DNA from: Corynebacterium simulans
GTDB taxonomy: Bacteria; Actinomycetota; Actinomycetes; Mycobacteriales; Mycobacteriaceae
Assembly (NCBI RefSeq): GCF_001586215.1
Contig: NZ_CP014634.1
Span: forward strand, 2,673,972-2,737,971
Length of the DNA stretch: 64,000 nucleotides
Reading direction: 5' to 3'
Part shown: one piece after another, positions 28,490 to 37,249 of the stretch
How positions within the stretch are numbered: the stretch's first letter is position 1
Layout: every line of letters starts with the position of its first letter
Notes under the pieces: generated by a model
What the model was told of the DNA's origin: nothing
Database searches by the model: none
Seen by the model: only the letters and a program-made list of their open reading frames with translations
Position numbers and translations under genes: made by a program

Positions 28490-29418
28490 TAGTTATTTAC
28501 CTCCGGGATGACGGAAACGTTACGGGGGATTGTGCCCTCGGCGTCGGCAAGCGCTGCTAGCTGACGCCCGGTGAGCTCACGCGTGGCACCGCGTTCGAAG
28601 CGGCGCTCCAAGAAGTACTGGGCCACCATCAGCAAGGAGGTGATCACCAGGTACCACGTGGCCGCGACCATAAGCAGCGGGATGGGTTCGAAGAGAGCGG
28701 CGGAGATATCGGTGGCGCGGCCGAAAATCTCGTAGGTATAGGGCACCGCAACCACGAGCGAGGAGGTCTTGAGCAAGGAGATGAACTCGTTGCCCGTCGG
28801 CGGGATGATAATGCGCATCGCCTGCGGAAGCACAGTGCGGCGCATGGTCATCCACCAGCCCATGCCCAGAGCCTTGGAGGCTTCTTTCTGGCCTTCCGGC
28901 ACTGCAGAAATGCCGGAGCGGACGATTTCTGCCATGTAGGCCGCCTCGTTCAAGCCGAGACCCAGCACGGACAGCAGGAAGGCGTTGGTCAACACTCCCG
29001 AGAGCGAAATCTCGGTGAATCTGAGGTTGATGGATTGATAGAGCGCGGATAAAAGGCCCCAGAACACCAGCTGCACGTAGACCGGGGTGCCGCGGAAGAT
29101 CCATAAAAATAGCCAGGCGACGCCGCGCAAAACCGGGTTGGGGGACATGCGCATCACCGCGAGCACCGCGCCACCGACGACGCCGATGAGCATCGCGAGG
29201 ATGGTAATGGCCAGGGTATGCAGGGATGCGGCCCCGATGCGCTTGTCAAAGAGGTACTGGAAGTAGGTATCCCAGCCAAATGCCTCGTTGCGCGCGGAGG
29301 CGATGACAAACCAGAGCCCTAGAAGGACGAGGATAGTGGCAAAGACCCAGCGCCATGGGTGACGCAGGGGACGAGCCTGAATTTCTTGCGGCTGCGCGGC
29401 CGGAGTTGTCTTAGTCAT
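28489..29418 (-). CDS. amino-acid ABC transporter permease
   Basis: A 309-residue membrane subunit with about six helices. HisM/GlnP-type features include [19 protein letters not shown] near the N-terminal third and the EAA-like cytoplasmic loop [32 protein letters not shown] that contacts the ATPase. The N-terminus has a 30-residue polar tail ([14 protein letters not shown]). Only one permease gene is present, so the transporter is probably a homodimer in the membrane. It overlaps the binding-protein gene by eight bases. Confidence 0.94.
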   Translation of the reverse strand: MTKTTPAAQPQEIQARPLRHPWRWVFATILVLLGLWFVIASARNEAFGWDTYFQYLFDKRIGAASLHTLAITILAMLIGVVGGAVLAVMRMSPNPVLRGVAWLFLWIFRGTPVYVQLVFWGLLSALYQSINLRFTEISLSGVLTNAFLLSVLGLGLNEAAYMAEIVRSGISAVPEGQKEASKALGMGWWMTMRRTVLPQAMRIIIPPTGNEFISLLKTSSLVVAVPYTYEIFGRATDISAALFEPIPLLMVAATWYLVITSLLMVAQYFLERRFERGATRELTGRQLAALADAEGTIPRNVSVIPEVNN

Positions 29419-30289
29419 TGACTGGCCTTTCGTTAATCATTGCCTGGTCCACGAGGCCCTCAGAGATGCCCCAGCGGCTCAAAATCTTTTCGTATTCGCC
29501 TGTTTCGATGAGGTAGTCCAGTGCCGCAGCGGCAGCAGGACCGAGCTCGGAGTCTTTCGGCACCGCCAACCCATAAGGTGCGGCGTCAAACATGTCACCG
29601 ACCATGCGCATCTTGCCCTCTGAGCGGTTGACTGCCCAGGATGAGACAGGCGAGTCGGCGGACATTGCGTCCGCGCGGCCCATCAACACGGCAAGCGCCG
29701 CGTTGTCGCTGGTGTCATAGGACAGAATGCGCAGGTCGCCGCCGCAGGCATCGCGTTTCGGATTAAGGTCGTCGGTTTCCGAGACCGTGGTGCGCTGGAC
29801 CGCGACGGTAAGCCCACACGGGTTTTCCGGGTCTACGTCTTTGATGCCCTCGGTGCGCTCGGCCCATTGGATGCCGGCATAGAGGTGGTCGACGAAGTCG
29901 AAGTTTTTGCGGCGTTCCTCGTTATCGGTAAATCCGGAGGCGCCGATGTCGATTTGCCCGGATTGCACCGCGGGCAGGATGAGCGAGAAATCCTGTTCGA
30001 CGGGCTGGAACTCGAGCCCCAGGACGTCGGCAATAGCGTTGGTGATGTCCATCTCAACGCCGACGAGCGCACCATCGGAGTCCTTGAACTCGAAGGGAGC
30101 AAACGGCGGGTTGGTGCCCGCCGTGAGCACGCCATCGTTGTCGTGGTACATCGCCGCGATTTCCGGAACCATCTCGATGTCAGGTGCTTGCCAGCCCTCA
30201 GGCATGGAGGATTCCTCGTTGGTGACGCATCCCGTCGCTAGGACGGTGCAACTTAGTACCACGGCTGTGGTGGCGATTTTTCTTTTCAT
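29411..30289 (-). CDS. amino-acid ABC transporter substrate-binding lipoprotein
   Basis: A 292-residue exported binding protein. A signal peptide with lipobox (MKRKIATTAVVLSCTVLATG then C21) is followed by the SBP_bac_3 fold: LTAGTNPPFAPFEFKDSDGALVG, MDITNAIADVLGL, DIGASGFTDNEERRKNFDFV and the C-terminal GISEGLVDQAMINE. Acidic and aromatic residues around the cleft resemble those of polar or cationic amino-acid binders, but the ligand cannot be assigned. It sits nine bases downstream of the DUF368 gene. Confidence 0.93.
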   Translation of the reverse strand: MKRKIATTAVVLSCTVLATGCVTNEESSMPEGWQAPDIEMVPEIAAMYHDNDGVLTAGTNPPFAPFEFKDSDGALVGVEMDITNAIADVLGLEFQPVEQDFSLILPAVQSGQIDIGASGFTDNEERRKNFDFVDHLYAGIQWAERTEGIKDVDPENPCGLTVAVQRTTVSETDDLNPKRDACGGDLRILSYDTSDNAALAVLMGRADAMSADSPVSSWAVNRSEGKMRMVGDMFDAAPYGLAVPKDSELGPAAAAALDYLIETGEYEKILSRWGISEGLVDQAMINERPVND

Positions 30290-30298
30290 TGGGGTGTT

Positions 30299-31135
30299 CT
30301 AACTTTGCTTTTCCGGCTCGTTGTAGGCCTTGGCCTTGCGCGCGTCGATGAAGATGAATACGGATACGATGATGCCGCCGAGCACCATCATCGCGATGAT
30401 TGCCCCGCTGGATGCGTCCTGGTCCGCACCCCACGGCCACAAAGCGCGCAGGGAGCCGAACATGAAGCCGGCCATGGCTGCCAGGGTCAGCGAGCGGTGA
30501 TTATCCAATAGGTAGTTGAGCAGCTTTACAAACGCTGCGAGGCCGCACAGGGCACCCAAGGCGAATACGGCAATGGTGCCCAGCTCGCGGTCGGAAACGG
30601 CGCCGATGACTGGCTGGTAAAGGCCCATCGTCAGCAGAATCAGCGAGCCCGAGACACCGGGGAGCACGAGCGCGCAGACCGCTACCATGGCGGCCAAGAA
30701 GACCACGATGAGTGAGGGATTGTCCACCGGCTCCGAGGTGAATCCCGTGACGAAGAAAATAAGTACGGACGCCACCACGAAGGTGACGATGGAGGAGACC
30801 TTGAAGCGCTCAGCCCGAGTCATCATGGAGATCGGCACGAAGATGGATACCGCCACCATTCCCAAAAAGAGGGCGCTTGATATCGATACTTGGCTCTCGA
30901 CGAAGTTGTGCAACAGCGTCGACAGTCCAAATACGGCCGCGAACATGCCTACAGCGATGGAGGCGAGAAAGCCCCATTCCACCTTTTTGAACCGGGCAGA
31001 GATGAGAAAGTTTGCATTGTGCAGCGCGCGTTCGTAAATGCCCACGATAAGCGCGACAGTGCCACCGGAGATTCCGGGAACGAGCTCTGCCGAGCCTATG
31101 AGTGCGCCGCGAATGGCGTTGAGAATATATTGCAT
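30299..31135 (-). CDS. DUF368 membrane protein (PopT-type polyprenyl-phosphate transporter family)
   Basis: 278 residues with about eight membrane helices. The family signature lies near the N-terminus, in LIGSAELVPGISGGTVALIVGIYER, and is echoed by LVLPGVSGSLILLTMGLY in the second half, consistent with an internal inverted repeat. DUF368 proteins were recently shown in Firmicutes and Vibrio to recycle undecaprenyl phosphate across the membrane (PopT). By analogy this one would recycle the decaprenyl-phosphate carrier; that is inference. It heads an operon with an amino-acid importer, a link I cannot explain functionally. Confidence 0.85.
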   Translation of the reverse strand: MQYILNAIRGALIGSAELVPGISGGTVALIVGIYERALHNANFLISARFKKVEWGFLASIAVGMFAAVFGLSTLLHNFVESQVSISSALFLGMVAVSIFVPISMMTRAERFKVSSIVTFVVASVLIFFVTGFTSEPVDNPSLIVVFLAAMVAVCALVLPGVSGSLILLTMGLYQPVIGAVSDRELGTIAVFALGALCGLAAFVKLLNYLLDNHRSLTLAAMAGFMFGSLRALWPWGADQDASSGAIIAMMVLGGIIVSVFIFIDARKAKAYNEPEKQS

Positions 31136-31312
31136 ACTTTCGAAACTAACCTTGAATGATCGGGCTCTGGGGCGTGACGTGCCGCAACACGGCCGAGATT
31201 TTAAGCGGATCGGAGAAGTTGCCGCGCCGCCCGAGGAATAAACCTATCACAATAAATACCACTCGCGGTATATTATTCACTAGCTGTGTCACAATTCTGC
31301 GGCCCCGAACGT

Positions 31313-31350
31313 AAAAAACCCCTTGCCAGGCAAAGTTGCCAAGCGAGGGG
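31313..31350 (-). terminator. terminator of the minus-strand tRNA
   Basis: Read on the minus strand, CCCCTCGCTTGGCA and TGCCTGGCAAGGGG pair with three imperfect positions and are followed by TTTTTT (31318-31313). It begins ten bases past the tRNA 3' end and would terminate that transcript before the DUF368 operon. Confidence 0.75.
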
Positions 31351-31360
31351 ATGAAGGTAG

Positions 31361-31434
31361 TGCCCCTGGTGAGACTCGAACTCACACTGAATGGGTTTTG
31401 AATCCATTGCCTCTGCCAATTGGGCTACAGGGGC
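31361..31434 (-). tRNA. tRNA with anticodon CAA (Leu by codon), short variable loop
   Basis: A complete 74-base cloverleaf is visible. The acceptor is GCCCCTG/CAGGGGC, with discriminator A. The D arm is GCCC-AATTGGCAG-AGGC. The anticodon arm is ATGGA-TTCAAAA-CCCAT with CAA at 31400-31398. The variable loop is five bases (TCAGT). The T arm is GTGAG-TTCGAGT-CTCAC. CCA is not encoded. The anticodon reads UUG, a leucine codon, but bacterial tRNA-Leu normally has a long variable arm, which this lacks. The pair closing the anticodon loop is A-C, so the loop may be nine bases. It lies 73 bases upstream of polA and is divergent from it. Confidence 0.85.
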
Positions 31435-31507
31435 GCGTCTTGTTGACTGGAAAGGAGTTTAGCGCAGCCGGGCGAGCAATTACTAATCAGGTGGGGGTAA
31501 AGGCTCT

Positions 31508-34177
31508 ATGATGGGGCGAGTGACTTCTTCGACAACACACTATAAGACCACCAAACCGCGCCTTTTGCTTATCGACGGCCACTCCATGGCCTTCCGCGCT
31601 TTTTATGCGCTGCCGGCAGAAAACTTCGCCACCTCCGGCGGCCAGCACACGAATGCGGTGTATGGATTTTTGTCCATGCTCTCCAACATCATCGCCGAGG
31701 AGAAGCCGGAGTTCGTGGGCGTGGCTTTCGACGTCGGGCGCAAGACCTTCCGTACCGAGATGTTCCCGGAGTACAAGGCCCAGCGCGAGGCCGCGCCCGA
31801 GGAGTTCCGCGGCCAGGTAGAGCTCATCCGCGAGGTGCTCGGCACCCTGGGTATCACCACGCTATCCCGCGAGAACTTCGAGGCCGATGACATCGTGGCC
31901 ACGCTGGCTACTCAGGCCGATAATTATGAAACCCTCATCGTTACCGGCGACCGCGACTACCTGCAGCTGGTCAACGAGGACACCACCGTGTTGTACCCCA
32001 TGCGTGGTGTTTCCACCCTGCATCGCTTTACCCCGGCCGCGGTGGAGGAGAAGTACGGTCTGACTCCGCAGCAGTATCCGGATTTCGCGGCCCTGCGCGG
32101 CGATCCTTCCGATAACCTGCCGAGCGTTCCCAAGGTGGGCGAGAAGACGGCCACCAAATGGATCCTCCAATATGGCACCCTCGAGGGGCTTATCGAGCAC
32201 GCCGCGGAAATCAAGGGCGTGGCCGGTCAGAACTTCCGCGATCGCATCGAGCAGGTGCGCATGAATCGCAAACTCACGCAGATGATCACGGACATGGATT
32301 TAGGGGTCGGCCCAGACGATCTGGCTTTCCAGGGTGCAACCGTTAGCGAGGTGGCCGAGAAGTTCGACGAGCTCGAGTTCGGCACCAATCTCCGCGAGCG
32401 CGTGCTGGAGGCTATCCCGAACGATGGCGGTGGGGCGCCAGCCGTGGAGGAGGCACCGACGCAGGAGATTAAGGTCGTCGACAAGCCTTTGGCCCAGTGG
32501 TTGGAGGGCAAAGAGCACGTCGCGGTCTTTGTCACTGGTGACTCCCGCCCCGGCCAGGGTGACGCGAGCGCACTCGCGCTTGTCGACGCCGACTTTGAAG
32601 GCATGCAGGTCGAACTTGGCGAATTGAGCGCGGAGGATGACGCCGCACTTGCCGCCTGGTTTGCTTCTTCTGCGCCGAAGTATTTTCACGAGGCCAAGGC
32701 CGCTTTCCATATGCTGGCAGGCCGCGGCATCGAGCTGCGTGGCATCGCGCACGATACCGCGATCGCTGCCTACTTGCTGCGCCCGGGCCAGCGCACCTAT
32801 GACCTGCCGGATGTCTATCAACGTCACCTGAAGAAGACTCTCGCCCAGGCCAGCGACCAGCTCTCGCTGCTGGATGATTCTTCCCTAGTGGACCAGGCGG
32901 GTGCCATCATGGAGCTGGCTGTGGCGCTTAGCAAGCAGCTGCAAGAGATCGATTCCTTCGAGCTTTATACCGACTTGGAGCTGCCGCTCGTGGGCATTCT
33001 CGCGCGCATGGAGGCCACCGGTATCGCCGTGGACGTGGAGATTCTAGAAACCCAGCGCGATGCCTTCATCGAGCAGGTTGCCGAGCAGGAGCGCGCCGCC
33101 CGCGAGCTGGCTGGCGACGAGACGCTGAACTTGAACTCGCCAAAGCAGCTGCAGACCGTGCTCTTCGAGACCTTCGAGATGCCGAAGACGAAGAAGACCA
33201 AGACGGGCTATTCCACCGCGGCCAAGGAGATTGAGCAGCTGGCGGTCAACCACCCGCACCCGTTCCTCGATCACCTGCTTGCTCACCGCGAGTATCAGAA
33301 GATGAAGACCACCCTGGAAGGCCTCATCAAGACCGTGCAGCCGGACGGTCGCATCCACACCACCTTCAACCAGACGGTGGCTTCCACGGGCCGACTTTCC
33401 TCCACCGAGCCGAACCTGCAGAACATCCCAGTGCGCACGGAGGCAGGGCGCCAGATTCGCTCTGCGTTCATCGTGGGCACGGAGTTCGAGACCTTGATGA
33501 CGGCCGATTATTCCCAGATTGAGATGCGCGTGATGGCTCACCTGTCCGAGGATCCGGGGCTTATCGAGGCCTATCGCGAGGGTGAGGATCTGCACAACTA
33601 CGTCGGCTCGAAGGTCTTCGACGTGCCGGTCGATGAGGTGACCTCGGAGCTACGCCGCCGTGTCAAGGCGATGTCTTATGGTCTAGTCTATGGCCTTTCC
33701 GCGTTCGGCTTGTCCCAGCAGCTGGGCATCCCGGCCCGCGAGGCCAAGGAGATCATGGAAAGCTATTTCGAGCGTTTCGGTGGCGTGAAACGCTACCTCG
33801 ACAACGTCGTTGAGCAAGCCCGCAAGGATGGCTACACCGCGACCGTCTTCGGGCGCCGTCGCTACCTGCCGGAGCTGAACTCTGATAATCGCCTCGCGCG
33901 TGAGAACGCCGAACGTGCAGCGCTGAACGCTCCGATTCAGGGCACGGCTGCGGACATCATCAAGGTCGCCATGATTCGCGTGGATAGGGCGCTTGAGGGA
34001 ATGCGCTCCCGTGTGCTGCTGCAGGTCCACGACGAACTTGTGGTGGAAGTCGCCCCAGGCGAGGCCGACAAGGTCCGCGAGATTCTAGAACGCGAGATGG
34101 ATTCGGCCATCGAGCTCAACGTCCCGCTCGAGGTCTCCGCCGGTGCCGGTAAGGATTGGGATGCCGCAGCGCACTAA
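31508..34177 (+). CDS. polA: DNA polymerase I
   Basis: 889 residues; repair and Okazaki-fragment processing. The N-terminal 5'-3' exonuclease (about residues 15-300) includes LLLIDGHSMAFRAFYALP, NFEADDIVATLA and VTGDRDYLQL. The polymerase domain has motif A TADYSQIEMRVMAHLS, motif B RRVKAMSYGLVYGLS and motif C LLQVHDELVVE. The middle 3'-5' exonuclease fold remains (RGIELRGIAHDTAIAAYLL), but the metal-binding D-x-E of motif I and the Asp of motif II are not present, so proofreading is probably absent, as in other actinobacteria. ATG 31508, ATG 31511 and GTG 31520 are all possible starts; AGGTGGGGG lies upstream of the first. Confidence 0.95.
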   Translation: MMGRVTSSTTHYKTTKPRLLLIDGHSMAFRAFYALPAENFATSGGQHTNAVYGFLSMLSNIIAEEKPEFVGVAFDVGRKTFRTEMFPEYKAQREAAPEEFRGQVELIREVLGTLGITTLSRENFEADDIVATLATQADNYETLIVTGDRDYLQLVNEDTTVLYPMRGVSTLHRFTPAAVEEKYGLTPQQYPDFAALRGDPSDNLPSVPKVGEKTATKWILQYGTLEGLIEHAAEIKGVAGQNFRDRIEQVRMNRKLTQMITDMDLGVGPDDLAFQGATVSEVAEKFDELEFGTNLRERVLEAIPNDGGGAPAVEEAPTQEIKVVDKPLAQWLEGKEHVAVFVTGDSRPGQGDASALALVDADFEGMQVELGELSAEDDAALAAWFASSAPKYFHEAKAAFHMLAGRGIELRGIAHDTAIAAYLLRPGQRTYDLPDVYQRHLKKTLAQASDQLSLLDDSSLVDQAGAIMELAVALSKQLQEIDSFELYTDLELPLVGILARMEATGIAVDVEILETQRDAFIEQVAEQERAARELAGDETLNLNSPKQLQTVLFETFEMPKTKKTKTGYSTAAKEIEQLAVNHPHPFLDHLLAHREYQKMKTTLEGLIKTVQPDGRIHTTFNQTVASTGRLSSTEPNLQNIPVRTEAGRQIRSAFIVGTEFETLMTADYSQIEMRVMAHLSEDPGLIEAYREGEDLHNYVGSKVFDVPVDEVTSELRRRVKAMSYGLVYGLSAFGLSQQLGIPAREAKEIMESYFERFGGVKRYLDNVVEQARKDGYTATVFGRRRYLPELNSDNRLARENAERAALNAPIQGTAADIIKVAMIRVDRALEGMRSRVLLQVHDELVVEVAPGEADKVREILEREMDSAIELNVPLEVSAGAGKDWDAAAH

Positions 34178-34244
34178 AGCTGGCGCACGCCTGGCAGCCC
34201 AGGGCATCGAGGACCACGGTATCCCGGCCTACGCGAAGGCGAAG

Positions 34245-34700
34245 CTAGAAAGGCAGTGGGCGGCGCTCGACTAGGCAATTAGCCAGCATGTCGAAAGGCG
34301 TTTGGCCCGCTGCCAAAACCGATATTCCCAACACGCCGAGAACTACTGCCTCCACGTGTGGCACGCCGGTCAAAGAGATGAGCGTGAGAAGAATCCAGCT
34401 ATTGCGCAGCGCGGCCGACCACCAGCCGGGCTTGTCAGTGATGACGTGCAACTGCAGCGACCATTTGCCCAGCGAGGTGCGCTTGCGTGCCTCACAGATA
34501 ACGCGGTAGAGGTAGAACACTCCGGCAAGGGCCGCGATGTCGTAGATGGCGGCGGCGTGGCCGGTGATGGGGGCGTCGAAAAGCGTGTTGATGGTCCACC
34601 GCACCACCATGATGATGGCGGCGGCGAGGAAGGCATCAATCCACCACGCCACGACGCGGCGGAGGGTGATGCCTAGGTGCTCTTTAGCCAAAAAATCCAT
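34245..34700 (-). CDS. RDD-family membrane protein
   Basis: 151 residues with three to four hydrophobic segments. The RDD pattern is seen as LRRVVAWWIDAFLAAAIIMVV near the N-terminus, then GVFYLYRVICEARKRTSLGKWSLQLHV in the middle (the usual SLGK-type turn). RDD proteins are membrane proteins of unknown or varied function, sometimes associated with sodium/proton exchange. It is convergent with polA; the stop codons are 67 bases apart. Confidence 0.85.
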   Translation of the reverse strand: MDFLAKEHLGITLRRVVAWWIDAFLAAAIIMVVRWTINTLFDAPITGHAAAIYDIAALAGVFYLYRVICEARKRTSLGKWSLQLHVITDKPGWWSAALRNSWILLTLISLTGVPHVEAVVLGVLGISVLAAGQTPFDMLANCLVERRPLPF

Positions 34701-34730
34701 GCGCTATAGATTACTCATAGTCGATTGCTA

Positions 34731-35468
34731 CTAAACGGCGGTGCAGATAAAAATAATGCTGCCGGGGAAGATTTCGCCGCGCTCGCGCGACCACTGGCCC
34801 CAGGTGATGTCGAGGTCTTGTGGCCACTCCGGCTCGAGGACGTCCTCGATGAGAAAACCGCCGCGGGTTTGTAGCGCGCGCACCCAGTCGCCCAGTGTGC
34901 GGTGGAACTCCGCGTAGCTTAAGTTGCCATCAGCGTCGTGCTCTAAGTAGGCACGGTCGAAGTAGGAGAGCTCAGCGGTGAGGTTTAACGGGTCATCGGG
35001 GAAAATCCAGCGCATCGGGTGAGTAGCGGAGATGACCAAGCGCCCGCCCGGGCGCAACACGCGGCGGACCTCCGCGAGCGCCGCGGCTAAGTCAGCAATA
35101 AAAGGGAAAGCGCCGAAAGCGGAAAAGGCGATGTCGAAGGACTCGTCGGCATAAGGCAGCACCAGGGCATCTGCCTGTACTAGCGGCAGGCCGCTCGGCG
35201 CGTGGGAGAGCATGCCGCGTGAGATATCGAAGCCGGTGGCAAAGCCCGCCTTATCCTGCAACCACGCGGTACAAGGCGCTGAACCACAGCCAATCTCGAG
35301 CACGCGCGCGGCGGCGAGGAAGGCGGCGTCGCCAAGCAGGTGTGCGTCAGCCTCGTGCAGCATCTCCGGGCACCAATAAAAGGAGGAAAGATATCTCGGA
35401 TGCGCGGCATGATAGGCCGCGGCATCGTTGTCCCAAAAGGATTGGTTCGCGCGGGAGGGAGTCTGCAT
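34731..35468 (-). CDS. class I SAM-dependent methyltransferase
   Basis: 245 residues with a Rossmann-like methyltransferase fold. Motif I is ARVLEIGCGSAPCTAWL; GFATGFDISRGMLSHA holds the acidic residue that binds SAM ribose; ALVLPYADESFDIAFSAFGAFPF and VLRPGGRLVISATHP follow. The substrate is unknown. It has no Shine-Dalgarno at the ATG (35468). This type of gene is commonly found between polA and rpsA in actinobacteria, which supports a conserved though unassigned role. Confidence 0.88.
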   Translation of the reverse strand: MQTPSRANQSFWDNDAAAYHAAHPRYLSSFYWCPEMLHEADAHLLGDAAFLAAARVLEIGCGSAPCTAWLQDKAGFATGFDISRGMLSHAPSGLPLVQADALVLPYADESFDIAFSAFGAFPFIADLAAALAEVRRVLRPGGRLVISATHPMRWIFPDDPLNLTAELSYFDRAYLEHDADGNLSYAEFHRTLGDWVRALQTRGGFLIEDVLEPEWPQDLDITWGQWSRERGEIFPGSIIFICTAV

Positions 35469-35708
35469 GGATGAAGTCCTTTTGAAAAATTGAAGTATTT
35501 GCCGTTTTAGCTGCGCGGATGTAGTATTGCACGGGCGTGTCTATGCCGTGGGTTGACTAAGGCTTCCGTAGGAGGGCTTTATACATCGTCACGTCGGGAT
35601 CGGAATCCATCCTAAACTATCGCTATTTTGCCTGTTTAGAGACGCTTTTCGAGAGACGCGTAACTGTCCATTTACGATCTCCTACATCAATTCGGAGCAT
35701 TTCTACAT
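35469..35708. promoter_or_regulatory. 240-base region between methyltransferase and rpsA
   Basis: No gene is seen. On the plus strand TTGACT (35553-35558) and TATACA (35580-35585) are present, but with a 21-base spacer, which is too long for an ordinary promoter. TTTATA, two bases earlier, gives 19. The rpsA leader would then be about 115 bases, long enough for S1 autoregulation, which is known in other bacteria. Confidence 0.35.
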
Positions 35709-37169
35709 ATGCCAACTTCTAACACCCCTCAGGTTGCGATCAACGACATCGGAACCGCTGAGGACTTCCTCGCTGCCGTTGACGCCACCATCAAGTACTT
35801 CAACGATGGTGACATCGTCGAGGGTACCGTGGTCAAGGTTGACCACGACGAGGTCCTGCTCGACATCGGATACAAGACCGAAGGCGTCATCCCATCCCGC
35901 GAGCTGTCCATCAAGCACGACGTCGACCCAGATGAGGTCGTCGAGGTCGGCGATCAGATCGACGCACTCGTTCTCACCAAGGAGGACAAGGAAGGCCGTC
36001 TGATCCTGTCCAAGAAGCGCGCACAGTACGAGCGTGCTTGGGGTGCAGTCGAGGAGCTGCACGCCAAGGAAGAGCCAGTTACCGGTACCGTTATCGAGGT
36101 TGTCAAGGGTGGCCTCATCCTGGACATCGGTCTGCGTGGCTTCCTGCCTGCTTCCCTCGTCGAGATGCGTCGCGTCCGCGACCTGGAGCCGTACATCGGT
36201 CAGGAGCTGGAAGCAAAGATCATCGAGCTGGACAAGCAGCGTAACAACGTCGTCCTGTCCCGCCGTGCATTCCTCGAGCAGACCCAGTCTGAGGTTCGCT
36301 CCGAGTTCCTGCACCAGCTGCAGAAGGGCCAGGTCCGCAAGGGCGTTGTTTCCTCCATCGTCAACTTCGGCGCATTCGTCGATCTCGGCGGTGTCGACGG
36401 CCTGGTTCACGTTTCCGAGCTGTCCTGGAAGCACATCGATCACCCATCTGAGGTTGTCACCGTCGGTGACGAGGTCACCGTTGAGGTTCTCGACGTTGAT
36501 CTCGACCGCGAGCGCGTCTCCCTGTCCCTGAAGGCTACCCAGGAAGATCCGTGGCGCGTATTCGCCCGCACCCACGCTGTGGGCCAAATCGTCCCGGGCA
36601 AGGTCACCAAGCTCGTTCCGTTCGGCGCATTCGTTCGCGTCGAAGAGGGCATCGAGGGCCTGGTTCACATCTCCGAGCTGGCTCAGCGCCACGTCGAGGT
36701 TCCGGACCAGGTTGTCACCGTTGGCCAGGAAGTTATGGTCAAGGTCATCGACATCGATCTCGAGCGTCGTCGTATCTCCCTGTCCGTTAAGCAGGCAGAC
36801 GAGGACTACACCGAAGAGTTCGATCCGTCCAAGTACGGCATGGCTGACTCCTACGACGAGCAGGGCAACTACGTCTTCCCAGAGGGCTTCGACCCAGAGA
36901 CCAACGAGTGGCTCGAGGGCTACGACGAGCAGCGTCAGGCTTGGGAGGCACGCTACGCAGAGTCCGAGCGTCGCTTCAACCTGCACACCGCTCAGATCGA
37001 GCGCAACCGTGCCGCAGCCGCTGAGGCTGCAGAGGCTAACGAGTCCTCCAACTACTCCTCCGAGTCCAACGATGCAGCTCCGGCATCCGAGGCTTCGGCT
37101 GAGGTTGGCGGCTCCCTGGCTTCCGACGAGCAGCTTGCTGCTCTGCGCGACAAGCTCGCTGGCAACTAA
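35709..37169 (+). CDS. rpsA: 30S ribosomal protein S1
   Basis: 486 residues with four S1 RNA-binding repeats starting near residues 36, 121, 208 and 293 (GDIVEGTVVKVDHDEVLLDIG; GTVIEVVKGGLILDIG; GVVSSIVNFGAFVDLGG; GKVTKLVPFGAFVRVEEG). The C-terminal 120 residues are acidic and low-complexity (AAEAAEANESSNYSSESND). This is the short four-to-five-domain form of actinobacteria, where the E. coli protein has six. It binds mRNA on the small subunit. Confidence 0.97.
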   Translation: MPTSNTPQVAINDIGTAEDFLAAVDATIKYFNDGDIVEGTVVKVDHDEVLLDIGYKTEGVIPSRELSIKHDVDPDEVVEVGDQIDALVLTKEDKEGRLILSKKRAQYERAWGAVEELHAKEEPVTGTVIEVVKGGLILDIGLRGFLPASLVEMRRVRDLEPYIGQELEAKIIELDKQRNNVVLSRRAFLEQTQSEVRSEFLHQLQKGQVRKGVVSSIVNFGAFVDLGGVDGLVHVSELSWKHIDHPSEVVTVGDEVTVEVLDVDLDRERVSLSLKATQEDPWRVFARTHAVGQIVPGKVTKLVPFGAFVRVEEGIEGLVHISELAQRHVEVPDQVVTVGQEVMVKVIDIDLERRRISLSVKQADEDYTEEFDPSKYGMADSYDEQGNYVFPEGFDPETNEWLEGYDEQRQAWEARYAESERRFNLHTAQIERNRAAAAEAAEANESSNYSSESNDAAPASEASAEVGGSLASDEQLAALRDKLAGN

Positions 37170-37184
37170 TCCCAGCTAGCTCAT

Positions 37185-37232
37185 AAAGGCCGCATCCTCC
37201 GTTTGCTTCCAAGCGCGGGGTGCGGCCTTTTC
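37185..37232 (+). terminator. rpsA terminator
   Basis: AAAGGCCGCA (37185-37194) pairs with TGCGGCCTTT (37221-37230), extended by three further pairs, and TT follows. The coaE ATG begins 18 bases later, so coaE needs its own start signals or read-through. Confidence 0.82.
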
Positions 37233-37249
37233 GCGTACCCTGGCCAACT

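Noticed and set aside
37220..37249. Upstream start for coaE at 37220
   Set aside because: Lies in the rpsA terminator; the P-loop strand begins at 37250.
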